A DNA stretch of 64,000 nucleotides from Staphylotrichum longicolle (taxonomy: Eukaryota > Ascomycota > Sordariomycetes > Sordariales > Chaetomiaceae). The translations under genes and the position numbers were made by a program. The stretch is taken from NCBI GenBank assembly GCA_019096155.1, contig JAHCVI010000003.1, positions 3,224,001-3,288,000 of the forward strand. Direction: 5' to 3'. Within the stretch, counting starts at the first letter, position 1; every line of letters begins with the position of its first letter. The notes beneath the pieces are model-generated. The model ran no database searches, had not been told where the DNA came from, and saw only the letters and a program-made list of their open reading frames with translations. Positions 35,492 to 47,183 of this stretch are shown here, piece after piece.

Positions 35492-36932
35492 AAGGAGAAG
35501 AAGAGGAAAAGAAAAAAAAAGGAGCAGCCAGAGAGGGAAATGGCGTGTGTTGGATAAGAGATTCTGCCCTCTCTGCTTGCTTTGCTTGCTCTGCGTTGTA
35601 ATAGATGTGACCGACTAGTCATTGCTTGGGCGGATGGGGTGTATAGACGATTGGTGAGCAGAGGAAGGGAAGAGATGAAATGAAGGACATGGAAATGTGT
35701 ATATCATCATTATCATCGTGGATGGGTTGGCGGTGATGGGAGGTTTGGTGCAGGGCTCCTTGATACCTCCGGCTACGCTCAGCCAGCCGGTCGTCGGGGC
35801 CAACGGCATGCATGTATTCTAGGTGTAACTTGTACAATATGGTACTTACTTTTCCCGCTGGTTGAACACTGGTTTTCGCGGGCATGTGTCGAACAAAACG
35901 ATGAGGGCTAAAATCGAGGCAGGCAGTTTGACTGAGAGCAACTGGACATGGTTTTGGATGCGCATGAATATCCACAACGAGATGAAACCTTTCCACCCGT
36001 CACCCCAAGAGTACATAAAGACTACGAAACCCTTTTATTCCAGACAACACTAAAACTAAATAACAGCAGCAAGAAGGGATAGGCTAAAAAGTGAAGCGTC
36101 GAGAAAAAGAAGAAGGCTAGGAAAACAAGTTGAAGGTGTGTGTGAGAGAGAGTTTGTGTGTAGCGACAGCTGTCGTGTTTTGACGAAGCGAGGGCGGATG
36201 GACAGCGAGTCGGGGAGGGGGTGGGTATAATAAAGGAAAACATGATGAGACCCTCATCCAAGCAATCCTCCTCGTCCTGTTCCCGTTATGTTGATGTTCT
36301 CCTTTCCCATCCTCCGGCTCCCATGTTATCGAAGCAGCCGGATCGGGTCCGGCTCCTTGGGATGGTCGGCTGGCGGAAAGGATTGTCCAGCAGGATTGGT
36401 CCGTTGTTCGTTGTTGACTGCCCAGCGACAAAATTTCGCGGGCTCCGGGTTTGTTGACGTTCCCAGCCCTGCCGTAGAAGCCCCTCCTCGAGCCCGCCCA
36501 TGAGAATCCATCCCCCAACACTACCAAGGCGTAATAATTCTGGTGATCCCGCTCAGAGCATGGCAGGCTATCGAGAAGCAGGTTCCAGGTCTCGACCAGA
36601 CCAATTAGATCGTGGTATAAGTTGTAACAAGCGCCGACCCGACTGTCACCCTCCAACGGTAGAGACCCGGATCTCCCCAGGGCCGTCTAGCCAGTTCGCC
36701 GACGGCAAAGCACTTCCCCCAGCACCCGAAGTACGCCTATTGCAAAGAGTTCTCGGCCGCCTTCCGGATGACTTTTCCCATGAGTATTAAGGGGATGTGA
36801 ATTAAAGAGGGAAGAAACAGTATGAAAGAAACAAACAGGCAAAAGAAAAAAGGCGGCGAGCTGGTATTGTTGGGGCATCATGATACTGAGACAAGTCGTG
36901 GAGAAAAATGAGAAGCCGAAAGGGGAGCGCGA
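35492..36932. other. Convergent intergenic between uS4m and septin
   Basis: Both genes end here, leaving 1.4 kb. It is A-rich at 35500-35520 and 36050-36120 and has no supported gene; short open frames on either strand look random. Confidence 0.5.
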
Positions 36933-39166
36933 TTATCGGAGAGAGAACCCCTTCCTCTTGGGCTCCTTCTCCAGAGGCCGTCCGCTCTCGATCCTCGACT
37001 TCTTCTCCTCAAGCTCGAGCCGTTGCCGCTCCAGCTGCTCCTTCATCTCCCGGTGGCGGGCGTAGAGCTCCTCCTCGCTCTGCTTCAGCTTAGACTCCTT
37101 CTCGGAGACCTTCTGCTGGAAGACCATCTTCATCTCGGCCTCCATCTTGGCGAGCTTCTGCTCGTGGAGGGTGCGCTCCTCCTCCTGCTTGACGGCAGGG
37201 TTGACCTCCTTGAAAACGCTCGGGTCTTGCGAAACGCCCATAGCGATAAGCTTGTCGGTCCGGTAGTTCTCGTAGAGGGCGTTGTTGGTGTTCTCCTTGA
37301 GCTCCTCCATGTGGGTGCGGATGAGCATCTGGCGGAGCTTGACAAAGTCGCAGTGCTCCTCATTGTCCACCTCAATGACACCCCAAGGATAGCTACGGCC
37401 ACGGACCTTGCGGCCGTCGGCGTTGGTGACCTCGCTATTGGCACCAACAACGGCGAAGGGCACCTTGGACATGATCTCGTTGTTCTCGGCAATCGTCTCC
37501 TCGTCGTCGAGCTCGTAGCGAGGACCCTCGAAAATCTGGACCTTGTGGTACTTGATATCGGCAAGGATCTTGACGAGGAATCAGCATCACCTTGGACCAT
37601 CGAAAGAAAAAAGAAACAAGGACGATTAACTTACTCTGGCCTTGAAAGCGATAACCTCCTCATCAGTGAGGGTATCGGCCTTGGCAATCACGGGAATCAG
37701 GTTGACCTTGGTATGCAGGCGCTTCATGACCTCAATATCCAGGGGCTTCAGGGAGTGGCCGGTGGGCTGGATGAAGAAGACACAGGCGTGGATCCGGTTG
37801 TCAACAATGTTCATGCGGTTGACCTTGTTCTCGGCATCCAGGTAGGCGTCGAAGCGCTGCTCGATGTTGTCGACAATCGGGCGCCAGGACTCATCGTTGT
37901 TGACAAAGTCACCAAAGCCAGGGGTGTCGACCACGGTCAAGCGCAGGCGCACACCCGCCTCCTCAATATCCGCGCTGATAGACTGGATAGTGACGGTCTT
38001 GGGAATGATGTCGAGGCTGGGGCCCTTGCGCTCCTTGGGGGGGTAGAGGGAGGTGTTGAACAGCGTGTTGACGAGAGTCGACTTTCCGAGGCCAGATTCA
38101 CCTATAAAGAGAGCGAATATTAGATCGGTATTTCCATATTTCCCAGGCACAAGGGTACTCACCAACAACCATGACGTTGAAGTTGAAGCCCTTGCGGACG
38201 CTCTTGCGGTGCCATTGGTTGGGCAGGTTGGCAAAGCCAACATAGCCCGTCAACTTCCTGCGGACAATGTTCCGGTTGTCGCTCGCTGGAGGGGCTGCGG
38301 CTACAGAGTCAGATGGAGCTTGACGAGAAACATCCGATCCAGACGATGAAGGCTTGACATGGGGCACCGGGGCCGCCATGGGAGGGGGTGAAGAACTGGT
38401 GGGAATACCGTTTGCATCTGCAAAGACAAGTTGAGTTAGCATACTGAAATCTTAGATGGGCCCAATTATCAATGATAGGGAAATCCTGTGTCGGGAGCAT
38501 GCGGAGCCTGACTGTCAAACGGCATTCTCAACGGGGGCTTCTTCTGGTCGACAACAGGTTCAATAGGGCGCGGATACAGCTCGCCGTACGAGAGCGGCAT
38601 TGCAATTGGGAGCCTTGGGGCGCGCTCAACGTGCAACAGGCTCCGGTGATGGCGGATTGGCGTTACCGTATCAGTGTAGTATCTGGTGTGGCCCGAGGGC
38701 AGGCTGCTGGTCCGAGTACCAGCAGGCGGCGGACGGTAGGCGCTATCCCGAGAAGCGGCGCGGCGGCTTTTTGGATCTGGAGCCATAGGACTCGCGTCGA
38801 ACTGCATGCTCCTCGGGCGGACCCGGGCCGTAGCTTGGTGGACGAGCGTGGTGAAGTGCATCTCGACTGCGGTGTGTGTGGCTCTTGTTGGCCTGTGTTC
38901 GATGAATCCAGTCCAAGCAGGGCTCTTGCGCTTCCCAGGAGACACTCGAATGTAGCACGGGAAGATGTCCAAGCGTGTCAGGAGAGGCCGCGATGCTGAG
39001 ACGGAGACCGGCACGGGCACAGCCAGATGGCGACGTGTGTATTTTGGCGACCTGAGCGAAGGCGAGGAGCGAGGCAGTTGGCGTCCCTGGGCGGCAATGC
39101 TTCCTGGAATTGGGATCCCAGACACAGACAATTCCGGCGAACAACAGAAAGCAAGTGCTTACCCAT
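36933..39166 (-). CDS. Septin, CDC3/AspB class
   Basis: A filament-forming GTPase of the septin collar and septation machinery. Exons: 39166-39163 (ATG plus one base), 38417-38163, 38101-37635, 37568-36933, giving 453 residues with all phases closed. Residues 1-60 are a Pro/Ser-rich leader, then RKLTGYVGFANLPNQWHRKSVRKGF, the polybasic region before the G domain. P-loop GESGLGKST is at 87-95, DTPGFGDF at 145-152 and AKAD at 226-229, and the septin-unique element contains GRSYPWGVIEV. The last 90 residues form a coiled coil (QKLAKMEAEMKMVFQQKVSEKE). The first intron would be 745 bases, long for this window; it rests on ATGG|GTAAGC and TTTGCAG|AT giving MDANGIP. A different upstream exon is possible, but the rest is firm. 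Confidence 0.92.
38469..39131 (-). other. Open frame inside the long septin intron, doubtful
   Basis: A 220-codon open frame lies within the proposed first septin intron on the same strand (starting MSVSGIPIPGSIA, ending DTGFPYH). It is rich in Pro, Arg and Ser and has no motif I know. Because GC-rich DNA leaves frames open by chance and other frames are also open here, it may be meaningless. It could also be an alternative leader or a nested gene. Confidence 0.2.
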
Positions 39167-41590
39167 TGCGAAAGGTTGCGGAGCGAGTGGTCAACGATTA
39201 GTTCGAGGAAGGAGGGAATGAAGTGTAGTCTGCGACGAGAGAAGGGGCGTTAGTCAAGTTGTGTCGTCCTCTGTGAATTTGCAGCTGTCCAGAGTGTGCA
39301 TGAGAGAAGGAAGGACCAGTCCAGGCCAACGAAGCCGCGCTGCTGCGTCAGGAGCTATGGGGTTCTCGGGCACTTCAAGTTGCGACGAGCCCGAGCACCA
39401 CACATGTGCAGCTGCCCGTCTCGGCAATTCAAGGAGTTTTCCAAAAACAAGAAAGAACCCAGCGATATCGCCCACAGAGACGGCGGTGGCAGATGGGCCT
39501 GGGCCTGGGAATCCGTCACGTACCAGGTCAGAGGTCGGGTCTCGATGCAGTCGCGTAACGGGGGACGCTGCAGTGTACTGAGAGACTGGGGTAGGGAAAC
39601 GCAAGGGGATGGGATGGGTGGTCCTGAATGGTAAAGGCACACCGCGTAGGGATACGGCAGGGAAAAGAGTGTTGAGAAGTACGAAATGTCGAAGAGAAGA
39701 TGTGAAGCGTGAAGGTGTCGCGGTCGTCCCTTGGGAAAAATTTGGGGGTGCGACTGGCAGGGAGATTAGCTCTCTGGCCGCTTCCCTCCAGCAAAAGGGG
39801 TTGTGGACTTTGGGGTGCTGGGCGCACAGAGCTGCGGGAGTCCAGCGCAGGGGCCAGCTCGCGCTAGATTAACGACCGGGGTCCGGGAGACATCCGAGCT
39901 TGTGATTCGCCGAGCAAGTGCCAGTGGCTGCCAATCCCCAGACCAGACCAGGCCAGGGGAACCGAATCGCGGCCTGAGGATGTGTTGGAGCGACTGGACC
40001 CTGGCCAATTCCCAACTCGTAAACTTCGAAGGTTCTCGTCTCAAACTGCGTGTGGTTCTGGAAAACCCACAGTGCGTGTTTGCCAATGGAAGACCGGGGC
40101 TAAGAGTGAGGAAAAAGAAAAGGAAAATGAGAAAACAAGGCACAACTGCATGCGTGTGTCACTAACTGCTAGCTAAACTTGGAGGTATCTAAGGTACCTA
40201 CTATCTTGAGATACGAACACACACGACTCCCTATTCTGCACTCCTCATGCTTGGTGTGGACACCAGAGACAGGCCAGACACAACGTCGTCCCCAGTGGTG
40301 GAATGGATCCCAGCTCTCTCCACCATGACTGACCATGGGGAGAAGTGTCATGCAGCTGCCAGAGTGCTGGCGCAGCATTTGCCCACTTGTCCAGGCCCAC
40401 TTCTCATGCCATTGCTGCCGTTGACGGAGCACAACAGCGGCAGGTCAACGGTTTCTGTCCTGGTGTCATTGGTATTCCGCGCTGAACCCGCTTCGAGGAG
40501 ATGACCGTCGTCGTCCGTCGTGGATGAGGCTCGAAATGGTAATTAGCCTGCGGCCCAGTTCTGCAGCCAGGATGGGTATGTTTCAAAAGCCACCGGCTGG
40601 TGGTCCATTGGAAACAATGTTTCAACTCGGATGCTTTCAACCGATGGCAAAGGAACAACATGTTCCTCTGCAACCCGACGTCTTCAAGAGTCTGTCTGGC
40701 CGCCTAGATTGCGCATCCAAATCCGTGTTCGATCGTCGGTTTGAACAGACCGAGAATTGCACGTCATTTGAAATTGCAGGGCCTCCGTCCAAGAGGCCAA
40801 TGCCAGTGCAAACACTTTGCCCAATTCATTCACATTCCATTCCACATTTCCTCGCCAGCAACAGAGACTGGGCCGAGTGTTTCCTGGCCAAATGAAAAGA
40901 AAAAGTATGACTGCCACTGTGGGATCAGAGAGGATGCTGCAGTATAAAGAGGCCCGTGTCACAACCACCCCTCAGATGGCATCCGTGCATTGGTCTCGGA
41001 TGCAACCATCAGGAATGGGATTGAAGGTGTGCAAGCCACAGGTCGTTTTGTCATTCAATTTGAGTTCTGGTTTGACCTCGGGAAGCAGGGACAAATGGAC
41101 AGAGCTCCGATCGTACCTGGCGCCATCATCGGCGGGAAATCGCGTAAACGGCCACCGTTCAGGGTCCACTGTTCCGCTGTCTTGCACTGGACATGTGGAT
41201 TGTCTCACTGTGCGTCCCTGTCAATCCTGCCTTGATTTGATGGGCCAGACCTTGTTGACCCCTGCTCCTCCTCCCCTCCCAGCTCCGGGCGATGATGTAA
41301 CTCTCGAAGCAGCTCGGAAACCTTCGCGACCTCGTCTCCCGCAGGACCGCGCCACACGAGTCGCCTTGGGTCGCGATAAAAAGGAACCCGCCTCTTCCGT
41401 TGCTGCAGCATTCCTGGTCAGCTTAGGGACCTATGCAGGCCATGAGGGAATTCACGCATTGCCAAATAAGGTTGGATGACCGATAAGACGTCTTCCTCCG
41501 GAGTACGAACACATACCTGCACTCCCCGCGTCCACGAACACGACTATCACCACGACCGCGACCAAACCCGCGACCAAGTCGGCGAACCTG
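39167..41590. other. Long intergenic, septin promoter and cPLA2-like upstream region
   Basis: 2.4 kb between divergent genes. It contains GGAGGTATCTAAGGTACCTA (40181-40200) of the recurrent motif family. No tRNA, repeat array or protein-like frame is seen. Confidence 0.5.
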
Positions 41591-44133
41591 ATGGAACTCC
41601 ATACCAGAAACATACTCCGTCTCAACCGCTTGAGGCTCTCGGCCAATTCTCAGCGACATGTCGGGTTCATGACCCAACGGACCCGGCCTCGGGTGGCCCA
41701 CGATGGCTTGGAGCTCTCCTTTGTCCGACAGAACCCCCGCCGCTCCCTCTTTTTGTCGCCTCGGCGCCATCGGTCCAAGGTGCACGCCTCCAAGCTCATA
41801 TCGGTGACGCTCACCAGCGTGCTGCTTGCATTCTGGCTGTTCCCGACTGATGCCTTGCAGCATACCGACTCCAGGGCGAAGCTGCCCCTTGGCACCCCCG
41901 AGGATGGCGCCGACCCGGACGCCGACCAGAGCGCCTGGGCCAAGTTCACCCGCAATTTTGGCGCCCTCTCGTTTGTGCCTTCGACCGACGGACTGTCCGA
42001 GAAGGTCGTCGACTTGATCATGCCTGAGTGGGCAAAGCTCGTGCCCGGCTACGTCAGGAAGCTGCAGCGCGAGATGAACATGGCCCCCGGCTCGCTGGCT
42101 GCTGAGATATGGCAGGAGGCTCGAGACCCGTTTACACACCCCGAGATCAAATACTCGGCAAAGGTCCGCGTGTCAGGAGAACTCTGCGACGAGGAGAAGA
42201 CCTTCCTCGCCCGGAGGAGGAAGATGATTGTGCCTGCGTTGGCCCGTTTTCTGGGGGTGAAAGAGGAGGACATTCATCCGGACGACATCCCGACCATCGC
42301 TATGTGTGGCTCAGGGGGTGGTCTCAGAGCCCTGGTTGCGGGGACTGGCTCGTTCCAAGCCACCGCAGAGGACGGACTCTTCGACTGCGCGACCTACGTA
42401 TCAGGGGTCAGCGGCTCCTGCTGGCTTCAGTCCCTGTACTTCTCCTCAGTCACGGGCGCCAACTTCCAGCACGCCATTGACCACCTCAAGGCTCGTCTCG
42501 GCACCCACATTGCCTACCCGCCGGTGGCGTTTACTTCCCTGACGTCGTCACCCACCAACAAGTACCTGCTGAGTGGCCTGGTAGAAAAGCTCAAGGGCGA
42601 CCCTGCCGCACAGTTTGGCCTCGTTGACGTATACGGGATGCTGCTGGCAGCAAGGTTGCTGGTTCCCAAGGGCGAGCTCGGGGTCAATGAGAAGGACTTC
42701 AAGCTTTCGAATCAGCGGGACTTCATGAAGTACGGGCAGAACCCACTTCCCATCTACACTGCCGTGCGCCATGAGATCCCGGAGCTGGACTCGCCAGACT
42801 ACGGCGGCCCGGGCTCCATCTCGGAGGAGGCAAAGGACAGGGCAAAGAAGGAGGCGTGGTTTCAGTGGTTTGAGATTACCCCGTACGAGTTCTTCTGTGA
42901 GGAGTTCTCCGCCGGCATTCCCACCTGGGCCATGGGGCGCAAGTTCAAGAACGGCTCAGACTTGCCCTCGGAATCAGGGTTCCGTCTCCCCGAGACACGC
43001 CTGCCGTTGTTATTGGGGATATGGGGCAGCGCGTTCTGTGCCACCTTGAGCCATTACTACCGCGAGATTCGACCCATTGTCAAGAGCATCACCGGGTTCC
43101 AGTCGATAGACGACCTGATCTGGGGCCACAACAAGGACCTCAGCAAAGTCCATCCTATCGAGCCTGCCAGTGTGCCCAACTTCGTCCACGGCATGTACGC
43201 CAGCTTCGTGTCGCAAGCGGTCTATGACAAGAGTCCAGCAATGGCAACCTGCCGGTCTACCCACTCCTCCGACAAGGCCTCGAATTCGACATCGTCGTAG
43301 CCTTCGACGCCTCCGCCGATATCAAGACCGACAACTGGCTCTCGGTCGTCGAAGGCTACGCCCGCCAACGCAACATCAAGGGCTGGCCCGTCGGCATCGG
43401 CTGGCCCAAGCCCTCGGAATCCCCGGCCCTCACCGCGACCGAGCTGGAAGCCGCGCAAGCGCACACGGCCCTCGAAGCCGAGGGCAAAATCGCCCAAGCC
43501 AAAACCGAACAAGCCGCGCGCCACCCCGAAACCTCCCCCAACCCCCTCATGCCCAAAAAGACCGCCAACCCCTTCAAGCCCGGCGACAAGCCCATGAAGC
43601 CCGAGGCGCAGCGGCAGACGGAAGCTGCCGCCGAGCTCGGCTACTGCACCGTCTGGGTCGGCACGACGCAGGAGCGCTCCTCGGACCACCCGCCCCCGCC
43701 GCCCGTCGACGACGCCAGCAGCTGGCGCCTCATGGACCCGGACGCCGGCATCACCGTCGTCTACCTCCCCTTCCTGGCCAACGAGAAGGCCGTCCCCGGC
43801 GTCGACGTCGCCATCAGCGACTACATGAGCACGTGGAACTTTGTGTACACGCCGCGCCAGATCGACGACGTGATTGCGCTTGCCCGGGCGAATTACGCCG
43901 AGGGCAGGGAGCAGATCCGCGCGACGGTGCGGGCGGTGTGGGAGCGCAAGAGGAGGAGGCGCGTGGAGAGGGAGGAGAGGGAGGAGCAGGAGGCGTTTCG
44001 GAGGATGGTGCGGAGGGGGGAGGTCGGGGGTTGGGGGAGGGGGATCACTTTAGTTGAAATGACTGACGGATGGGGCTTTGTTGGTGAGACTGGCGAGGAT
44101 TTGAGAGAGAGAGATACCCTTTGTGCTACGTAG
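41591..44133 (+). CDS. Mitochondrial cytosolic-PLA2-like phospholipase, reading frame broken near 43.2 kb
   Basis: A group IV phospholipase A2-like enzyme (cPLA2 catalytic fold), probably acting on mitochondrial glycerophospholipids. The N-terminus MELHTRNILRLNRLRLSANSQ fits a presequence, and residues about 68-86 (LISVTLTSVLLAFWLF) are one membrane helix. The oxyanion loop GSGGGLRAL (240-248) and the nucleophile elbow SGVSGSCW (serine 274) are intact. The frame from 41591 runs to about 43245 and then ends in a false tail. The family continues one frame over from about 43240 (NLPVYPLLRQG, FDIVVAFDASADIKTDNWL, GYARQRNIKGWPVG) to 44133. The expected catalytic Asp-Gly motif before NLP falls exactly at the junction and cannot be seen. 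A 44-base GTACGC..GTCCAG intron would join the frames but delete that motif. Confidence 0.75.
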
Positions 44134-44627
44134 GTGCGAAACGTGAAATGATCGGCGTCGTCTATATTGTACTGCTTGAGAACCCGAAAAAGAGAGTTTA
44201 GATGAATGAAGACACGTATTTGGTTTCTACAGTTGACGCCGTGGTCTGGCAAAATACTATACATACACTACTACACTGGGCATGGCCGACCGGCTTGGCC
44301 CCCGCCGCTGCCCAACAACTCCTCCTCCCAATGATCACCGACTGCGGCAAGCTGGGGGAACTGTGTCCCCTGCTCGCCAGTTCCGGATGGATGTGGCCGT
44401 GTGCTACAGTGTTTAGAGTACATCTACACCCTCCTCTTCCGCCCAGAGACGACGGAGGTAGAGTATTTGCTTTTGAAGGAGCAGGGTTGCCCATCCACAC
44501 ACTTTCTCTCTCACCCACGAACCCCCGTCTCGCTCTTCAAAGCACTTGGCTCACATCCGGACTCTCGCGCTCCTCCAACAATACCCCATGCCTGAACTAG
44601 TTGCCAGGTTTTGAACTGTTTCTTTTC
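44134..44627. other. Convergent intergenic between cPLA2-like gene and mL44
   Basis: Two 3' ends face each other across 494 bases. No other feature is supported. Confidence 0.5.
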
Positions 44628-45896
44628 TTACCGCCCGACGATCTCGCCCATGTCGATGTACGCGGGCTCCCACGGCCGGTCGTCCTCGGCGCCCAGCACG
44701 TCGCTGGGCACGCGCACGTTCTCGCCGGGGCTGTAGAGGTACCAGCTCTTGAGGGCGTTCATGGAGGCCTTGGCGCGGGCGTGCTCGAGGCTCGGGGCGG
44801 CGGCCTCGCCGAGCTTGTCGGCGCCCGAGAAGATGCCGACGACGAAGACGGGGGTGCGCGAGAGGCGGCCCGTCTCGGACAGCAGGCGCGCGACGGGCGG
44901 CTCAAAGTCCTCGCGCGCGCAGAGCATCGAGAGCTCGCGCGTGGGCTTCTTGAAGCTGAAGAGGCGCGAGAGGTCGAGCGTGCGGGAGAGGATGTGCGCC
45001 TTGACGAAGGCCTTGGCGGGCTCGCGGCCGGCGTGCGCGTAGAGGGCGCCGACGACGGCGCGCGCGCACGTCGCGTAGGCCTGCTCGGCCAGGGAGCGCG
45101 TGTACTCGTTGCCGTACTCGGTGTCGGCGCGCGCGAGGAGCTCCGTCTTGTGCGCCTCGGGGTCGATGACCTCGCCGAAGTCGTCGTCGAAGACCACGCG
45201 GTTGCTGACGCTGTGCCGCCACTTGTACTTCTTCATGCCGTGGGCCTCGGCCCGCTTGGATCCGAACCCGATGATGGCCTTGGCGGGCTTGTGCAGCGAG
45301 AACTGCAGGAGGCCCGGGTCGACCTCGCCGCCGGGCGCCGCGGCGTGCTCGACACCCCACGAGCGTGCTACCTGGTGCAGCGACGTCGGGCCGGCGTAGC
45401 CCTTCATGGCGGCGTACAGGATCTCCATGGGCAGGCGCGGATACCGGCACATGAGCCACTCGGCGACGTGGTAGTTGATGAGCGACTGGCCGACAAAGGC
45501 GAGGCTGGTGTTGTTGAACTGCGCATTCTCGTCGGCCGAGGCGTCGACCAGGGCGCGGGCGAGGGTTTGGAGCGGCAGCTTTTCTGGGAGGGATAGACGG
45601 GCCTTGAGGGCGGCCAGCTTTGCCGACTGCAGTGCCCGTTCGGGGGGAGGAGATGGTAGGCTGGTGGCTCGGGGCGGGAGTTTCTCGAGGGGCGGGAAGC
45701 GGACGTGGTCTGTCCCGTCATAGTAGTCGTCGTCCTGGGGTATCTGGTACGCGGCTTGGCTTGACTGGTGACGCACGGCGGTGCATCTAGAAACTGCGGA
45801 GGACCGGAGGGCGGACCGGGGCGTTGAGGCCGGGCATTGTCCCGGGCGAGCCACGAGCAATTGGCCCGAGAAGCGGTCGAGCCGTAACCTCTTCAT
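44628..45896 (-). CDS. MRPL3: Mitochondrial large-ribosomal-subunit protein mL44 (MrpL3-like)
   Basis: An intronless gene of 422 residues. The first 50 residues are Arg/Ser/Ala-rich without acids (MKRLRLDRFSGQLLVARPG; RHQSSQAAY), a mitochondrial presequence. Residues about 90-210 are a catalytically dead RNase III-like domain (NTSLAFVGQSLINYHVAEWLM, PRLPMEILYAAMKGY). After a linker comes a second helical part (YTRSLAEQAYATCARAVVGALYAHAG) and a C-terminal double-stranded-RNA-binding fold (residues about 340-405; FVVGIFSGADKLGEAAAPSLEHARAKASMNALKSW as core pattern). This order is that of fungal mL44. It shares a 444-base divergent upstream region with a probable complex I subunit. Confidence 0.9.
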   Translation of the reverse strand: MKRLRLDRFSGQLLVARPGQCPASTPRSALRSSAVSRCTAVRHQSSQAAYQIPQDDDYYDGTDHVRFPPLEKLPPRATSLPSPPPERALQSAKLAALKARLSLPEKLPLQTLARALVDASADENAQFNNTSLAFVGQSLINYHVAEWLMCRYPRLPMEILYAAMKGYAGPTSLHQVARSWGVEHAAAPGGEVDPGLLQFSLHKPAKAIIGFGSKRAEAHGMKKYKWRHSVSNRVVFDDDFGEVIDPEAHKTELLARADTEYGNEYTRSLAEQAYATCARAVVGALYAHAGREPAKAFVKAHILSRTLDLSRLFSFKKPTRELSMLCAREDFEPPVARLLSETGRLSRTPVFVVGIFSGADKLGEAAAPSLEHARAKASMNALKSWYLYSPGENVRVPSDVLGAEDDRPWEPAYIDMGEIVGR

Positions 45897-46340
45897 GGGC
45901 GAAGATCTGGGGGGTGTTGGGCTGGGGGATGGGGCGTGCGGAGGGTGCCGTGTGCAGCCCGATCGTCGACGAGGTCGGGGCGCTCTCGGTGGTCGTGGTG
46001 GGTGGTCGTGGGTTGCCGGTCGCGTTCGCTGCCTCTATCACCAAAGTCACCGTCCAGACACGGAGAGGAAAAAAGTTCTCCAAAAGCGCAGCTTCCCGGC
46101 CCATTGGAGCGACAGGGGTCGCGACCGAATTGGCTGACATAAGGTAACAGGCTTGGCGCATTTTCATTTCCGTACGGTATCTTACAGTTCCTCCAGCTCA
46201 CGAGTACATAATTACCATTTCACATTACGGCGCCGTCGATTGGCTGCCCAGAGCACCTCAGCATCTGGTCAAGCAACGCTTCCAGCTTCAACTTCAATTC
46301 CCCAGATCAGCACCCGTCTCTTCACGCAGCCAGATTCACA
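45897..46340. promoter_or_regulatory. Shared divergent promoter of mL44 and complex I B15-like gene
   Basis: 444 bases separate the start codons of two nuclear genes for mitochondrial proteins. The arrangement suits coordinated expression. I identify no specific element with confidence. Confidence 0.5.
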
Positions 46341-46823
46341 ATGGTATGTACTTCCCACCCAATTGATCTCGCAGTTTGCTAATATCGATATTCCATTGCA
46401 GGGCGGCGGCGCAAAGATCCCGTGAGTTTCCTGCTCCAAAGAATGAGCGCATCGATTGCCTCGTCGCACCTCGGATTCCTAACCCGACAACCCCCCCTTC
46501 CTAGCTACCCCAAGCACGTCTGGTCGCCGGCCGGTGGTTGGTACGCGCAGCCGGCCAACTGGAAGGCCAATACGGCCGTCTTCGGCGTCGTCATCTTCGG
46601 CATCACGGCCCTGGTGTGGAAGCTGAGCGCCGACCGGGAGTACCGCCATCAGATGCCCGAAGCAGGTCGCTTCTATCCGAGCAGAAAGTACGTGGCGACG
46701 CATGTTTGGTTTGCCGACAAGAAATACTGACCGGGGGTGGTGCGTTGCAGCTGGAGCAAGCAGATCATCGAGCACGAGCGGACGCAGGAGAAGGCGGCAC
46801 TGGGCAAGCAACAAGAGTCATGA
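46341..46823 (+). CDS. Small inner-membrane protein, probable complex I subunit (NDUFB4/B15-like, NB5M)
   Basis: Four exons (46341-46343, the ATG only; 46402-46421; 46505-46687; 46751-46823) encode 92 residues with all phases closed. The protein begins MGGGAKIPYPKHVWSPAGGWY, then has one membrane helix (TAVFGVVIFGITALVWKL, about residues 31-48) followed by the charged segment SADREYRHQMPEAGR. Size, the N-terminal YPKxxWSPAGGWY pattern and the single helix fit the fungal B15/NDUFB4 accessory subunit of NADH:ubiquinone oxidoreductase. The plant B15 protein shows a similar helix followed by a charged REFHMQDEDAGR stretch. The family call rests on recollection of such patterns; a different small inner-membrane protein is possible. 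Confidence 0.7.
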
Positions 46824-47183
46824 TGTCGCGATGGCTGGCTAGCGGGGCTTTCAACCTGTACTGTACATGAGGAAATAGACGGTTTTACAGGACAGGCGTC
46901 TTCCAGTGGTTTCTCGCGGGCGGTGTTGAGACGACGATTGTTTGAGAAACACCCGGAAGTCTGCCTCTTGCGCCCACATTTCTCTTTGTTGTTCGAGCGG
47001 GACAATGGGATTGTGGCTGTCATGAACCTCTTCAATGCCCACGCCATGGTTTTCATTAGAAAGCCATGGACGTCTCTTATACGCATACAAGTACCCTGTT
47101 TCTCCTCCCATAGAGAGAAGCTCTCCTCTCATTCTCATCACCAGGTCTCCAACAGCCCAAGATCTAGACAGCATTGCGTCAGC
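46824..47183. other. Intergenic before RING gene
   Basis: It holds the 3' region of the B15-like gene and the RING gene leader. The RING frame is open upstream to 46923, but the ATG at 47184 is the better start because the upstream part lacks conserved character. Confidence 0.5.

Noticed and set aside
43170..44057. 295-codon plus-strand frame rich in Arg/Pro/Gly
   Set aside because: A shadow frame of the C-terminal part of the cPLA2-like gene; it includes the junction but does not match the family.
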